Source: Candidatus Bathyarchaeota archaeon (lineage in GTDB: Archaea; Thermoproteota; Bathyarchaeia; Bathyarchaeales; Bathycorpusculaceae). Taken from it: a DNA stretch of 54,854 nt. This document shows positions 8,050 to 16,668 of the stretch, one piece after another (within the stretch, counting starts at the first letter, position 1; the number at the start of each line of letters is the position of its first letter). The stretch lies in assembly GCA_013388895.1 (NCBI GenBank), contig JACAEK010000018.1, forward strand, positions 1 to 54,854, in the 5' to 3' direction. Made by a program: the position numbers and the translations under genes. The notes under the pieces are model-generated. The model did no database searches and was not told the DNA's origin. It saw only the letters and a list, made by a program, of their open reading frames with translations.

Positions 8050-8475
8050 TTAGAAGGCTCCAAACCTTCGCCTAATAACGTCTCTAATAGCTTCGGTTCT
8101 TGCTTTTTCTTCTTCCGCTTGTTTGCTAACTTCTTCCTCTATCTGAGCAACACGCGCTTCTGCTTCCTTATTATATTCATCTATACCCGCATTTGCGCGC
8201 TCTAATACTTGTCTAACCCAATCAATTTTCTCTTCAATCTCATACTCAGTAGTCACAAGCCTAAGCTTGTCACCCATGACAAAGAGTTTTCGATCCCATA
8301 AATGCCTACTTGCTTTCCATTCTCGTTCAAAAATGTAGAGCCAAACATGATCTGGCAAGGAATCCAAAGGAAGGTCGATGATATAGGCTTTAGGGAAATA
8401 ATGGTCTCTATGTATGCCAATACTGTTAATATCTATTGGTTCCAAGAGTTTGACTTTTTTGGCTACTTCTCGCAT
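8050..8475 (-). CDS. Unknown protein, third gene of the mre11-rad50 operon
   Basis: About 141 residues from the ATG at 8475, which has GGAG 7 bases upstream. A longer reading from 8565 would overlap rad50 by 11 bases and has no such site. The N-terminal half is mixed alpha/beta with many aromatics (DHVWLYIFEREWKASRHLW). The C-terminal half is a charged helix likely to form a coiled coil (EARVAQIEEEVSKQAEEEK). I recognise no family. Archaeal mre11-rad50 operons usually carry herA and nurA; here this gene stands instead, so a role with the Mre11-Rad50 complex is plausible but unproven. Confidence 0.6.
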   Translation of the reverse strand: MREVAKKVKLLEPIDINSIGIHRDHYFPKAYIIDLPLDSLPDHVWLYIFEREWKASRHLWDRKLFVMGDKLRLVTTEYEIEEKIDWVRQVLERANAGIDEYNKEAEARVAQIEEEVSKQAEEEKARTEAIRDVIRRRFGAF

Positions 8476-8554
8476 TAGCCATCTCCAATTGTAATTCTCT
8501 CTTTGCCGCTTAAAAATTCTGAGCTTAGTCAGAACCAGGTAACTGACTACGGAG

Positions 8555-10642
8555 TTACTTTTCAACTGAAACTTTGCTTTCTCCGGCTTCTTTCTCTAGT
8601 CTGATCACATGTTCGGCTTTCTCTGCAAAGGATTCACTATGTGTAACTGCGATTATCTGTTCTATAGCCTTAAACCGAGAAATGGCTTCAGCTAAGCGGT
8701 TTATTGAACCGTCTTCTCTTCCAAGACTTTCAGTTGGCTCATCAAGCAGAAGCATGCTAAATCCATGTCCAGTTCTAGATTGCATGATCAGCTGCCCCAA
8801 GCCAAGGCGATATGCAAAAGCAAGCAGTGTTCTTTCTCCACCTGAAAGGTTTGAGACATCTCTTTCACCACCGCTTTCGCTCAAAACATAAGGCGTATAG
8901 GTTTCATCGACCAAAATGTTGAGAAAAGCGCCTTCTCCGCCTGTTAGGTCGTCGAGAACTTGTTGAACAAAGTTTCTCAATACCTTCACAAACTCGCTGC
9001 GTAGTTTGGGCTGAATGCTTCTATATGCGTCTCGAATGCTGTTAATGGTGTCAATAACTTTTGCTATTTTCTCCATGCGTTCAAGCTTCTGTTGAGCCAC
9101 ATCAATCCTCTCTTTTACTTCTTCTAAGCGCGTAATTAGGTCTTTTTTGCGGCTTTCTTTAGTTCGAAAATCAGATTCAAGCGCATAGTACTGTTGAAAA
9201 GCTTGTTCCTTGCGTGTTTTCGCGGTTTCCAGCTCAGACACATCAAATTTGCCAATTTCTGCCTGAACACTTTCAAGTTGAGTGCGAATCTCTGCCTCCA
9301 TTTTCTGTTGTTCTTCAAACTCTTTTGAAAGCTCAGTTAAGACGCCTTCTTCTTCATTCATGCGAAGTTTCAGGTCCTCAATTTTTGGCATTAGCATTTG
9401 CAAGTTTGAGAATACAGTGTTGGCACCGTTTTTGGCCTGTTGGAGCTCCTCAATTTCTTGCTGGAGTTGATGCGTTGTTTTTTGTTTTTCGCTGTTTTCT
9501 TCTTGAATTCGTTGCATTAGGCCGCTTTTATATTGGTCGTTTAGCGGTTGTAAGCAGAGTGGGCACATGTTTTCTGTGGATAAAGATGCGATTCGTTTCT
9601 GGTTTGTTTGCACTGCTCGAAATGCTGTTCCCTCTTCGGCTTTGAGGCTGGCAATTTGATCATCGTAGGCGATTAGATACTGTCTTATGGCTTCGAGGGG
9701 CTGTTCAGTCGGAATTCCGATTTCCATAAGCTTATTTTTATACAGGGCCAGTTGAGATTCCATTGTATCAAGGCGTTGCTTAACATTTTCAAGGAGATTT
9801 TTCTTAGCCTCGATCTTTTCGGCTAATTTTGATGCTGTGTTCTCGAAGTTTGTCAGGTTTGCCTGCATCTGAGCTTCTTTTCGTTTAAATTCTTCTATGG
9901 AGGCTTTTGTTTCCTCAAGTTTTCTAAGCGTTAAATCAGCTTCTTCTAAGGTTTTTTTGGTTGTGTTCAGTCTCTTTGTTGTCTCTTGTAAATCAATTTC
10001 TAATAGTGAGAATTCTTCTGTTATGCGGTTATATTCGGTGGCGAGTCTCTCCATTCCGACTACGTCTGGGTCTTTTTCGTAGATTCTTTTTTCGATTTCG
10101 TATTCTTTTTGGTATCCAGCGATGTTGCTCCATGCTTCTTCGTAGTCTGATAACCCGAACAGTTCGTCGAGGCGTTTCTGTCTTTCTCGTGGCGCAACAT
10201 CTAGAAGCTCTTTTAAATGTTCTTGTCTAACCCAGACTATTTCTCGGAAAAGCTCTTTGTCCCAGCCTGTTATAGCTCTAAGCTGCTCAGCTACGGCGTC
10301 GCTTTTTACGCTTGCTATAAGGTTTTCATCTTCAAAAAGTTTCAGTTCGTCAGCGTCTTGGCTTATGCCCTTTCCGCGCCTCTTTAACCCACGTGATATT
10401 TTGTAGTTTTTTCCATTTTGAATAAATTGAATCATGACTTTTCCAGTATTTACTCCTTCACGAAGGAGATATTCGAAGCTTCTGCCTATTGGTTCACCGA
10501 ATAAGGCGAAGTCTATTGCGTACAATATGCTTGACTTGCCGCAACCCAAGCCGCCGACAAGACAGTTGAAGCCTTTTATGAAAGGCACTGTTGATTTCTT
10601 GTGGGAGCGAATATTTTCCAGCTGGACAATTTCAATTTTCAT
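8555..10642 (-). CDS. rad50: DNA double-strand break repair ATPase Rad50
   Basis: SMC-like ATPase that partners Mre11 in recognising and processing DNA ends. Walker A is GGLGCGKSS (30-38) and a Q-loop-like VWVRQEH follows (about 137-142). Two coiled-coil arms meet at the zinc hook CPLC (360-363). The second half has the signature LSGGER (599-604), Walker B LLLDEP (631-636) and a D-loop. At 695 residues it is short against about 850-900 in other archaea; the missing length is coiled coil, so the arms should be shorter. It begins directly after the mre11 stop. All catalytic motifs are intact. Confidence 0.95.
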   Translation of the reverse strand: MKIEIVQLENIRSHKKSTVPFIKGFNCLVGGLGCGKSSILYAIDFALFGEPIGRSFEYLLREGVNTGKVMIQFIQNGKNYKISRGLKRRGKGISQDADELKLFEDENLIASVKSDAVAEQLRAITGWDKELFREIVWVRQEHLKELLDVAPRERQKRLDELFGLSDYEEAWSNIAGYQKEYEIEKRIYEKDPDVVGMERLATEYNRITEEFSLLEIDLQETTKRLNTTKKTLEEADLTLRKLEETKASIEEFKRKEAQMQANLTNFENTASKLAEKIEAKKNLLENVKQRLDTMESQLALYKNKLMEIGIPTEQPLEAIRQYLIAYDDQIASLKAEEGTAFRAVQTNQKRIASLSTENMCPLCLQPLNDQYKSGLMQRIQEENSEKQKTTHQLQQEIEELQQAKNGANTVFSNLQMLMPKIEDLKLRMNEEEGVLTELSKEFEEQQKMEAEIRTQLESVQAEIGKFDVSELETAKTRKEQAFQQYYALESDFRTKESRKKDLITRLEEVKERIDVAQQKLERMEKIAKVIDTINSIRDAYRSIQPKLRSEFVKVLRNFVQQVLDDLTGGEGAFLNILVDETYTPYVLSESGGERDVSNLSGGERTLLAFAYRLGLGQLIMQSRTGHGFSMLLLDEPTESLGREDGSINRLAEAISRFKAIEQIIAVTHSESFAEKAEHVIRLEKEAGESKVSVEK

Positions 10643-11878
10643 TTACAATAGCTCCTCTATGGTTTGTTTCACTTTCTCCTCCTGTTTTTTGGTTAGGGGC
10701 TCAATTAGGCTCACAGCTATCCGTGCTATTTTTTCTGCACCATCGCGGCTGTAGCGTTCAGAAAAAATCTGCAGGAAGTATTCGAAGGCTTTCGTTTTCA
10801 AATCTTTGAATTCGCTTTCGAATATGGAGCGAACAACTTCCTCTGTAACTTCACTTTCACGCAGCGAAACAAGAGGATGCACATACAATGCCTTTTCAAC
10901 TGCGCTCCTGATTTGGGCAATGTCCACTTGGGCGCGGCTAGCTTCTGCTGGCAAAACACCTTTCAACACAGGAATAATTATTACTCCGTCCTCATCAGCG
11001 CCTTTTACAAGTTGAACAGCTAACTCCGTAATTTTCGATGGAGCAACACCAGTAAAATCTTGCTCTAAAACAGTAAACTTTCGCGTAAATTCAAGTGCCA
11101 TAAACTCTGGCAAGACTGAGCCTTTTTCATCGACTTTGACATGGTAGAAGCCTTTCTTGGTTTGGGTTTCGTCGTAGCTGACTGTTTCTGTGCATCCGCT
11201 GTAGATTAGCAGTCCTGTTTTGAATTTTTCTTGGTATGGTGTGTGCACGTGCCCGGCAGCGTAGTAGTTAAAGCCTTCTGGGATAAGTTCTGGTGGGGCT
11301 TCTGCCTCCATGTAAGGAGGTTTTAAGCTTGGAAGATCCAGTGCCATGTGAAAAACGAAAATGTTGAAGAGTTTTGGGTCTGGCGTTGGCGGGTTCTGTT
11401 CCATAAATGCTGGAAGCAGTTCCTCGGTTTTGCGTCTGGTTCGAAGGTTTGGCACGCCATAAACATAGCAACATTCTTCCTTTCGCCAGCATGCGCCTTC
11501 ATGTCTTGGCAAATGATAGATTAATCCTGCACTGTCTAAGGGATTCAAGATTGTGCCCGTAATAAGGTTAGGCGCTGAATCATGCGAACCATCAACGGTC
11601 AAAACCGGAATTTCAGCCTCACGCAGACGGCTAAAGCTTCTGATGGTATTTTCCAAAGTAACATTGGATGGGCGTGCTTGATGGAACAAATCTCCAGCAA
11701 TAATCAAGAAATCAGGCTTCAACTCGATAGTTTTATCGACCAACTCTGTAAAGGCACGGTCAAAATCTTCGCGTCTGGCTTCCAGACCGTATTGCGAATA
11801 GCCTAAATGCAAATCCGCGGCATGAACAAAACTGAAGGCCTTCAAATGTGCTTTCTCCCTCGTATTAATTTGCTGCAC
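10643..11878 (-). CDS. mre11: DNA repair nuclease Mre11
   Basis: A 411-residue calcineurin-like phosphoesterase that forms the nuclease core with Rad50. The dimetal motifs are ADLHLG (D22, H24), GDLFH (D63), HMALD (H177) and GHVH (209-212). The third motif reads GSHD (97-100) where the family norm is GNHD, so the usual metal-bridging Asn is Ser. A C-terminal helical segment (about 340-405) should hold the Rad50-binding region. The gene is directly followed by rad50. Whether the Asn-to-Ser change weakens activity or is common in this lineage cannot be told here. Confidence 0.93.
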   Translation of the reverse strand: MQQINTREKAHLKAFSFVHAADLHLGYSQYGLEARREDFDRAFTELVDKTIELKPDFLIIAGDLFHQARPSNVTLENTIRSFSRLREAEIPVLTVDGSHDSAPNLITGTILNPLDSAGLIYHLPRHEGACWRKEECCYVYGVPNLRTRRKTEELLPAFMEQNPPTPDPKLFNIFVFHMALDLPSLKPPYMEAEAPPELIPEGFNYYAAGHVHTPYQEKFKTGLLIYSGCTETVSYDETQTKKGFYHVKVDEKGSVLPEFMALEFTRKFTVLEQDFTGVAPSKITELAVQLVKGADEDGVIIIPVLKGVLPAEASRAQVDIAQIRSAVEKALYVHPLVSLRESEVTEEVVRSIFESEFKDLKTKAFEYFLQIFSERYSRDGAEKIARIAVSLIEPLTKKQEEKVKQTIEELL

Positions 11879-12004
11879 TCAGATTTAGCTTATCGCTACT
11901 GGTTTTAAGTATTACCACCCAATATTTGCGAAAGTTTTTCCAAGAATTAGGGAAACATATAAACGAACTTGTGGCGTTTTAACACAAAAGGCGTGCATTA
12001 AGTC

Positions 12005-12814
12005 ATGAAGTGTCAGAAATGCGGGACAGAAGCGTTCTTACCTTTTAAGTGTCTATATTGTGGAGAATATTTCTGTTCTGAGCATCGCCTGCCAGAAAAC
12101 CATAATTGCCCACGAATGGAAGAGGCGCGCATGCCAAAAGAGGAAACGCAAGAAATAGCTGTTCAGAAGCAGATACCGTATGAATACTCAGTCACATATG
12201 TGCCCGTTAAATCGGAAAGGAGAAGGATATATTTCAGCAGCAAAGAAATCATGCATTTGGCAGTAGCCGCGGCACTTGTTGTAAGCGCTGGATTATCATG
12301 GGGTTTATTGCTTGGAGCTTACGCTGAAATGCAGGAGCCATTTACGCTGGTCTTGTTGGCAACATCATTGACAGCCTCCTTCCTCATCCACGAAATAGCC
12401 CACAAAATCGCAGCACAGCGAACAGGCCTGTGGGCAGAGTTCAGACTTACGCTGATCGGTGCTCTTCTAACACTTATTTCCATACTCTCCCCTTTCTTCA
12501 AAATCATATCTCCAGGCGCAGTTATGATAGCAGGAATGGCAAATAAAGAAAACATTGGCAAAATATCCATAGCTGGACCATTAACAAACATTGCCCTATC
12601 TGCAGTGTTTTTCTTGATTACCTTCACAATTCCCGAATACACTTTCATAGTTCTGTTAGTCGCAGCCTTCAACGCTTGGATAGCATTGTTTAACCTCATT
12701 CCCTTAGGCATACTTGACGGATTCAAAATTTTCCACTGGAACAAGAAAATTTGGGCACTAGCTTTCACAACAAGTTTGATCCTTACGATAGTTTCTTACG
12801 AATTGGTCATGTGA
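12005..12814 (+). CDS. AN1 zinc finger fused to site-2-type M50 protease
   Basis: A 269-residue fusion. Residues 3-35 fit the AN1 zinc-finger spacing exactly: C3, C6, C16, C19, C24, H27, H33, C35. From about residue 80 there are five to six membrane helices of an M50 intramembrane metalloprotease, with HEIAH (129-133) in one helix and NLIPLGILDG (230-239) supplying the third metal ligand. AN1 fingers in eukaryotes occur in ubiquitin/proteasome-linked stress proteins. Here the finger may select substrates at the inner membrane face. Catalytic residues are intact. A TATA-like ACATATAAA lies about 50 bases upstream. Confidence 0.88.
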   Translation: MKCQKCGTEAFLPFKCLYCGEYFCSEHRLPENHNCPRMEEARMPKEETQEIAVQKQIPYEYSVTYVPVKSERRRIYFSSKEIMHLAVAAALVVSAGLSWGLLLGAYAEMQEPFTLVLLATSLTASFLIHEIAHKIAAQRTGLWAEFRLTLIGALLTLISILSPFFKIISPGAVMIAGMANKENIGKISIAGPLTNIALSAVFFLITFTIPEYTFIVLLVAAFNAWIALFNLIPLGILDGFKIFHWNKKIWALAFTTSLILTIVSYELVM

Positions 12815-12890
12815 AAACTCTGCAATAATGTTTGCCTTATAAACGATAAAGCTTAGATAGTGTCAGCAATAATTGTAGATTGGGTATCGT

Positions 12891-13145
12891 ATGGTTAATA
12901 GAGATAGACATGACATTGCCATGGAAATACTTGAAAAAGCAAGGCCTGGAAAAAAGAAGACAGAATTGCTGACCGAAGTCGGCCTATCATATTTGCAATC
13001 AAAACAATATTTAGCAACGTTGACAGATCGCGGAATGCTCAAAGAAGACGAAAACCGTTGTTTCAAAACGACGAGGAAAGGTTTGGAATTTTTGGAAAAA
13101 TGTGGCGAATGTTTCTTGTGTGATTGGCACAAACAAAAAAAGTAA
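12891..13145 (+). CDS. Small winged-helix DNA-binding protein
   Basis: 84 residues of the archaeal winged-helix type (HTH_45-like, PF14947 as recalled): an N-terminal helix pair (RHDIAMEILEKA), a recognition region (LSYLQSKQYLATLTDRGML) and a wing ending in FKTTRKGLEFLEKC. The C-terminus adds CGECFLCDW, three closely spaced cysteines that could bind metal or sense redox state. It is convergent with the uS10 gene, 16 bases away. Target genes unknown. Confidence 0.75.
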   Translation: MVNRDRHDIAMEILEKARPGKKKTELLTEVGLSYLQSKQYLATLTDRGMLKEDENRCFKTTRKGLEFLEKCGECFLCDWHKQKK

Positions 13146-13161
13146 ACTGCCCATTAAATAG

Positions 13162-13470
13162 TTATAAGAGTTCTATGGTCACGTGCACTTCTTCTGGAAC
13201 GCGAATCCGCATAATACGCCTCATAACACGCTCTTCTGCGTCGATATCAATCAAGCGCTTGTGAATACGCATCTCCCACTTGTCCCACGTCATTGTTCCC
13301 TCTCCACAAGGCGACTTTATGACTGGAACCTTCAGCTTCTTTGTAGGCAGCGGAACTGGTCCGTTCAACTTGACCCCTGTTTTCTGCGCAATAGCTTTCA
13401 GTTCGTCACATACTTCTTCTAGTTTCTTGTAATCCGTGCTTGTTAATCGTATTCGCGCTTTTCTAGCCAT
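13162..13470 (-). CDS. rps10: Ribosomal protein uS10
   Basis: 102 residues matching archaeal uS10 (S10p/S20e): start [20 protein letters not shown], the [13 protein letters not shown] loop that contacts the head of the small subunit, the [11 protein letters not shown] segment, and a C-terminal EVHVTIELL. Length is normal. In many archaea this gene follows elongation factor 1-alpha; here neither side carries a translation gene, so the operon is split or rearranged. Confidence 0.96.
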   Translation of the reverse strand: MARKARIRLTSTDYKKLEEVCDELKAIAQKTGVKLNGPVPLPTKKLKVPVIKSPCGEGTMTWDKWEMRIHKRLIDIDAEERVMRRIMRIRVPEEVHVTIELL

Positions 13471-13590
13471 TCGCCTATCATTCCTAATGTTTAAGTCCCA
13501 ATCAGATTTATTGCGTATTTACTTTAGACAATTAGCCATAAATAAAAACCTATCGACGTTGTTTCAATCTTGTCGCTTTCTGCTGCTGAC

Positions 13591-13626
13591 TTGATTGGTC
13601 AAAAGAAAATCTTATTGACTGGTCAA
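13591..13626. promoter_or_regulatory. Tandem palindromic operator candidate
   Basis: Two copies of a 12-base near-palindrome lie 24 bases apart centre to centre: TTGATTGGTCAA (13591-13602) and TTGACTGGTCAA (13615-13626). The second is a perfect TTGAC-N2-GTCAA dyad; the first differs at one arm base. They lie 54-89 bases before the HAD gene start, where a dimeric regulator could bind two sites on roughly the same face of the helix. The regulator is unknown. Confidence 0.45.
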
Positions 13627-13679
13627 ATAAGCTAGAATCATAAGAATAATAGCGCATATGAAAGTGTGGATGTGTGGCA

Positions 13680-14339
13680 ATGGAAAATGAGAAGCTGAAA
13701 GTCAAAGGAATACTGCTTGACTTGGATGGTACAATAGTAAATTCAAAAGAGGCGTACAGAGAAGCAATAACAACTGCTTTCAAAAAATTTGGACAGACAA
13801 TAGTAGACGAAGAAATTGTGATGGAAATTCCCAAGAGGTTAGAACAAAATCTTCCAATAGAAGAAAAATTGAAGGGAATTGGCGTGAAAAATTTTTTGCG
13901 TGTATACCTCGAAACCTACTATCAAGCAACAATTACAAAGACAAAACCGTTTCCGAATATTTCAGAAACACTGGAGAAGCTTTCAGAAAAGGCAAAGCTC
14001 GCCTTAATTACTATGCGTTACGTTCCAAAGGAGACAGTTGTTCATGAATTGGAAAAATTTGGCATCGCAGAATATTTTCAGAGCATAATAACTGCGTTGG
14101 ATACGGATGCGCCGAAACCTTCTCCTGAAGCGCTGATAAAATGTGCAATGCAATTGGATGTTAAAATGTGTGACTGCGCAGTTGTGGGTGATTCTGTTGC
14201 AGATGTAAGAGCGGGAAAAAATGCTGGAATCAAAACTGTAGCTGTTTTGTCTGGAATTTTTTCTCGCAAAGAGCTGCAAAAGGAGAAGCCAGACTTAATT
14301 CTCGAAAGCGTCAGTCAGCTCCCAGATTTTATTGAGTGA
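13680..14339 (+). CDS. HAD-superfamily hydrolase (phosphatase type)
   Basis: About 219 residues of the HAD-IA class. Motif I is LLDLDGTIVNS with the catalytic Asp pair, a helical cap follows, motif II is in LALITMR, and motifs III-IV are KPSPEAL and VVGDSVADVRAGKNAG. It resembles phosphoglycolate phosphatase or beta-phosphoglucomutase, so it probably dephosphorylates a small sugar or glycolate phosphate. An ATG at 13680 and a GTG two codons earlier are both possible; I take the ATG. The tandem palindrome upstream suggests specific regulation. Substrate not readable. Confidence 0.85.
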   Translation: MENEKLKVKGILLDLDGTIVNSKEAYREAITTAFKKFGQTIVDEEIVMEIPKRLEQNLPIEEKLKGIGVKNFLRVYLETYYQATITKTKPFPNISETLEKLSEKAKLALITMRYVPKETVVHELEKFGIAEYFQSIITALDTDAPKPSPEALIKCAMQLDVKMCDCAVVGDSVADVRAGKNAGIKTVAVLSGIFSRKELQKEKPDLILESVSQLPDFIE

Positions 14340-14350
14340 AGTGAGAAATG

Positions 14351-14384
14351 AGCTTTATAATATTTCTGAAACTGAAATATAGCT
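14351..14384. terminator. Hairpin after the HAD gene
   Basis: An inverted repeat with 7-base perfect inner arms, ATATTTC and GAAATAT around a TGAAACT loop, flanked by a second AGCT/AGCT pair, starts 12 bases after the HAD stop codon. No long T run follows, so it may act as an mRNA 3' end stabiliser or weak terminator. Confidence 0.35.
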
Positions 14385-14486
14385 AAAAATTAGTGAAGAA
14401 AGTTATAGAAGCCACTATAAATAAAGCTTAATTAAAAGACTGAAGCTTAGTTTTAGTTGGAGAAGGCTTCGAGCAGGAAATATCCA

Positions 14487-15098
14487 ATGAACTTCCTAGA
14501 GATACTGTTGTCAGAGAAACTTCGGGAAGTAGACCCGACGTTAGAAGTGTTCGGTTCTGACCGCAAAGTGCTTCAAATAGCATGCCAAGATTTAACCAAC
14601 TATCTAAAAGTTCATTGGAATCTTGTTGGAAAAGAAGCAAGTGAATGCGAATTAGTGGAGAGACTTGAAAAGTTCTTCAACGAAAACCAAAGCGAATTAG
14701 ACGAATTTCTAGTTATTTGGACAAAAATATGGTTCCGAAAATGGAAAGAACGAGTGAAACTGCTTATAGGCAATGAAAATTCGAAAAGATGGGACAAAGT
14801 TACAAAAGTCCTCAACAACGCTGAACCACTGTGGGGAAAACTCTCAAATCGTCAAGAAATGCAGGAAATGCTGACCTTCACGCTGATTAAGAACGGCGAA
14901 ATCTGCGGCACATCAATTCTCGCAGAAAACCTGCTCAAAATGGAAATAGGTGAAAAGAGAAAAGAACCGTTCAACACGCAGGAATATGCGATTAATGTTG
15001 CAAACAATGCCCTAAGGAAGGCGAGAGAACTAGCCCATAGCAAAGGACCATTAATCTACGTCAAAATCGACAAAGGCTACTACCAATACTCAAAATAA
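14487..15098 (+). CDS. Protein of unknown function, alpha-helical
   Basis: About 203 residues from ATG 14487, which has AGGA about 8 bases upstream. A TTG at 14457 would add ten residues without a better ribosome-binding site. The protein is soluble, mostly helical, and rich in Trp, Lys and Glu (FLVIWTKIWFRKWKERVK near the middle). It has no signal peptide, membrane helix or cysteine motif, and I recognise no family. It lies alone between the HAD gene and the surface repeat gene, followed by a 280-base gap. Confidence 0.65.
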   Translation: MNFLEILLSEKLREVDPTLEVFGSDRKVLQIACQDLTNYLKVHWNLVGKEASECELVERLEKFFNENQSELDEFLVIWTKIWFRKWKERVKLLIGNENSKRWDKVTKVLNNAEPLWGKLSNRQEMQEMLTFTLIKNGEICGTSILAENLLKMEIGEKRKEPFNTQEYAINVANNALRKARELAHSKGPLIYVKIDKGYYQYSK

Positions 15099-15377
15099 GT
15101 AGTAGTAATAGCCAAGAGCCATCCTTTATACGAATACGCTAAGTTGCAAAGTTCTTGTAAACTGCTGTTAGGCGTATAAAAGAAAGTTTCATAAAATTTA
15201 AGAAGGCTTATGAAGCTAACTGTTTGATGAAAGGAGAGGCAAACTTTCAGGCTACCATGACTAGCTTCAGTAGAAAGCATTATACATAGAAGTTGAGCGC
15301 GTGGTCTGCGGACGTTCGATGGCCAATGAAATCGTAATGGTTTGCTTCTTCAGAAAAAGGAAAGGAGAGAGAATCAG

Positions 15378-16604
15378 ATGAAAAGGATAATTCTTAACTT
15401 GACAGTTTTGCTATCTATTCTTTCACTGATTTCGCCTTTTGCTGCTGCTTCTACTTGGTATCGCTTCGTATTGGATACCGGCGACATGTACACAGGTACG
15501 CATAATTCTGTCGCAATAGACATTAGTCCTTGGAACTATGCTATATACATAACATACATCTATGGCAACTCTATAAAATGCGCCGCAAACTACGGGCATG
15601 GCTAGCGAAGAGCGATTGTAGAAAGTAGTTCATCCGGCATGGTGTATGCTGATACATCTGTTGCCTCCAGAAGCTATGGCGGTGAATCAAGTGGACCTCA
15701 AGTGTGCTATTCTCTTAATGGTGGGCTCAAATGGGCAACTTACGATTATCCTTTTTGGTATTCGGAACTTGTAGATGCTGGCACTACGTACTGTGATATC
15801 GCACTCGACACTAATTTTTACCCCCACATAAGCTATTACTATGATGGCTCCGATCTGAAGTATGCCCACCTTGACGAAAGCGGTTGGCACAAGACTATCA
15901 TAGACGAAGAAGGAAATGTTGGAAAATTCAATTCTATTGCAATCGACAGCATTAACAGACCTCATATCAGCTATGGCGACGAAACTATGCCCACGACAAA
16001 CTACAAGCTGAAGTACGCATACTACGACGGAAGCACATGGCAGATACAGGTTGTCACCGATGATTTCAATGGATGGGGGACATCTATTGCTGTTGACAGC
16101 AACAATAGGCCGCATATAAGCTATTGCGGAGGAGAACCCAACTTCTTCCTGATGCACGCATACTATGACGACAGCACATGGCAGACAGAGACAGTTGACG
16201 ACAGCGGCAACGTTGGAATGTGGTACAGCTCTATTGCTCTTGACAGTAGTGACAGACCTCGCATAAGCTACTATGATAATGACCACCAAACTTTAAAATA
16301 CGCTAGCTGGGATGGAACCACATGGCAGACAGAGACTGTCGACTACGCTTATGGTACTGGCAAATTCAACTGCCTAGCACTTGACCCTAGTGGCAATCCT
16401 CACATTAGCTATTCTGGAACCTTAAAGTATGCAAGCACCGCACCCTTCCCCTTCTCTGAGCCATCGGTCGGAGGCATCATTATTCCCATTGACGAACTTG
16501 GTTTGTTGACCCCTCACATTGGCCTAATCTCAACAATCCTAGTCACAACAGTTGCAACAGCACTCTATATCAAACATGCCAAGCACGAAAAAGAAAAACA
16601 TTGA
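15378..16604 (+). pseudogene. Secreted repeat (propeller-like) surface protein interrupted by in-frame TAG
   Basis: One frame of 408 codons from ATG 15378 (AAAGGAGAG upstream) with a single TAG at codon 76 (15603-15605). It has an N-terminal signal peptide, about five repeats of roughly 50 residues built around LKYA-YDGSTWQTETVD and SIALDS-RPHISYYD, and a C-terminal membrane anchor with a basic tail. The repeats suggest a beta-propeller at the cell surface. The TAG falls exactly where the other four repeats have Trp (GW, TW, TW, TW), so a TGG-to-TAG change is the simplest explanation. If real, the gene is broken or needs read-through. Other genes here end normally in TAG. Confidence 0.75.
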
Positions 16605-16668
16605 ACACAATATGCAATACTTCATTTCCCCTTTTCTTTGTACACATTACAGGTTAATGGTCTCATAC

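Noticed and set aside
15210-15270. Second C/D box RNA (TGATGA at about 15225)
   Set aside because: No box D or C' at suitable distance and no guide with an rRNA match that I can recognise.
15603-15605. TAG as a pyrrolysine codon
   Set aside because: Many genes in the window end in TAG (NIF3, DUF47, ABC permease, egsA, the caspase-fold gene), no pyl genes are seen, and the codon replaces a repeat-conserved Trp, so a nonsense change is simpler.
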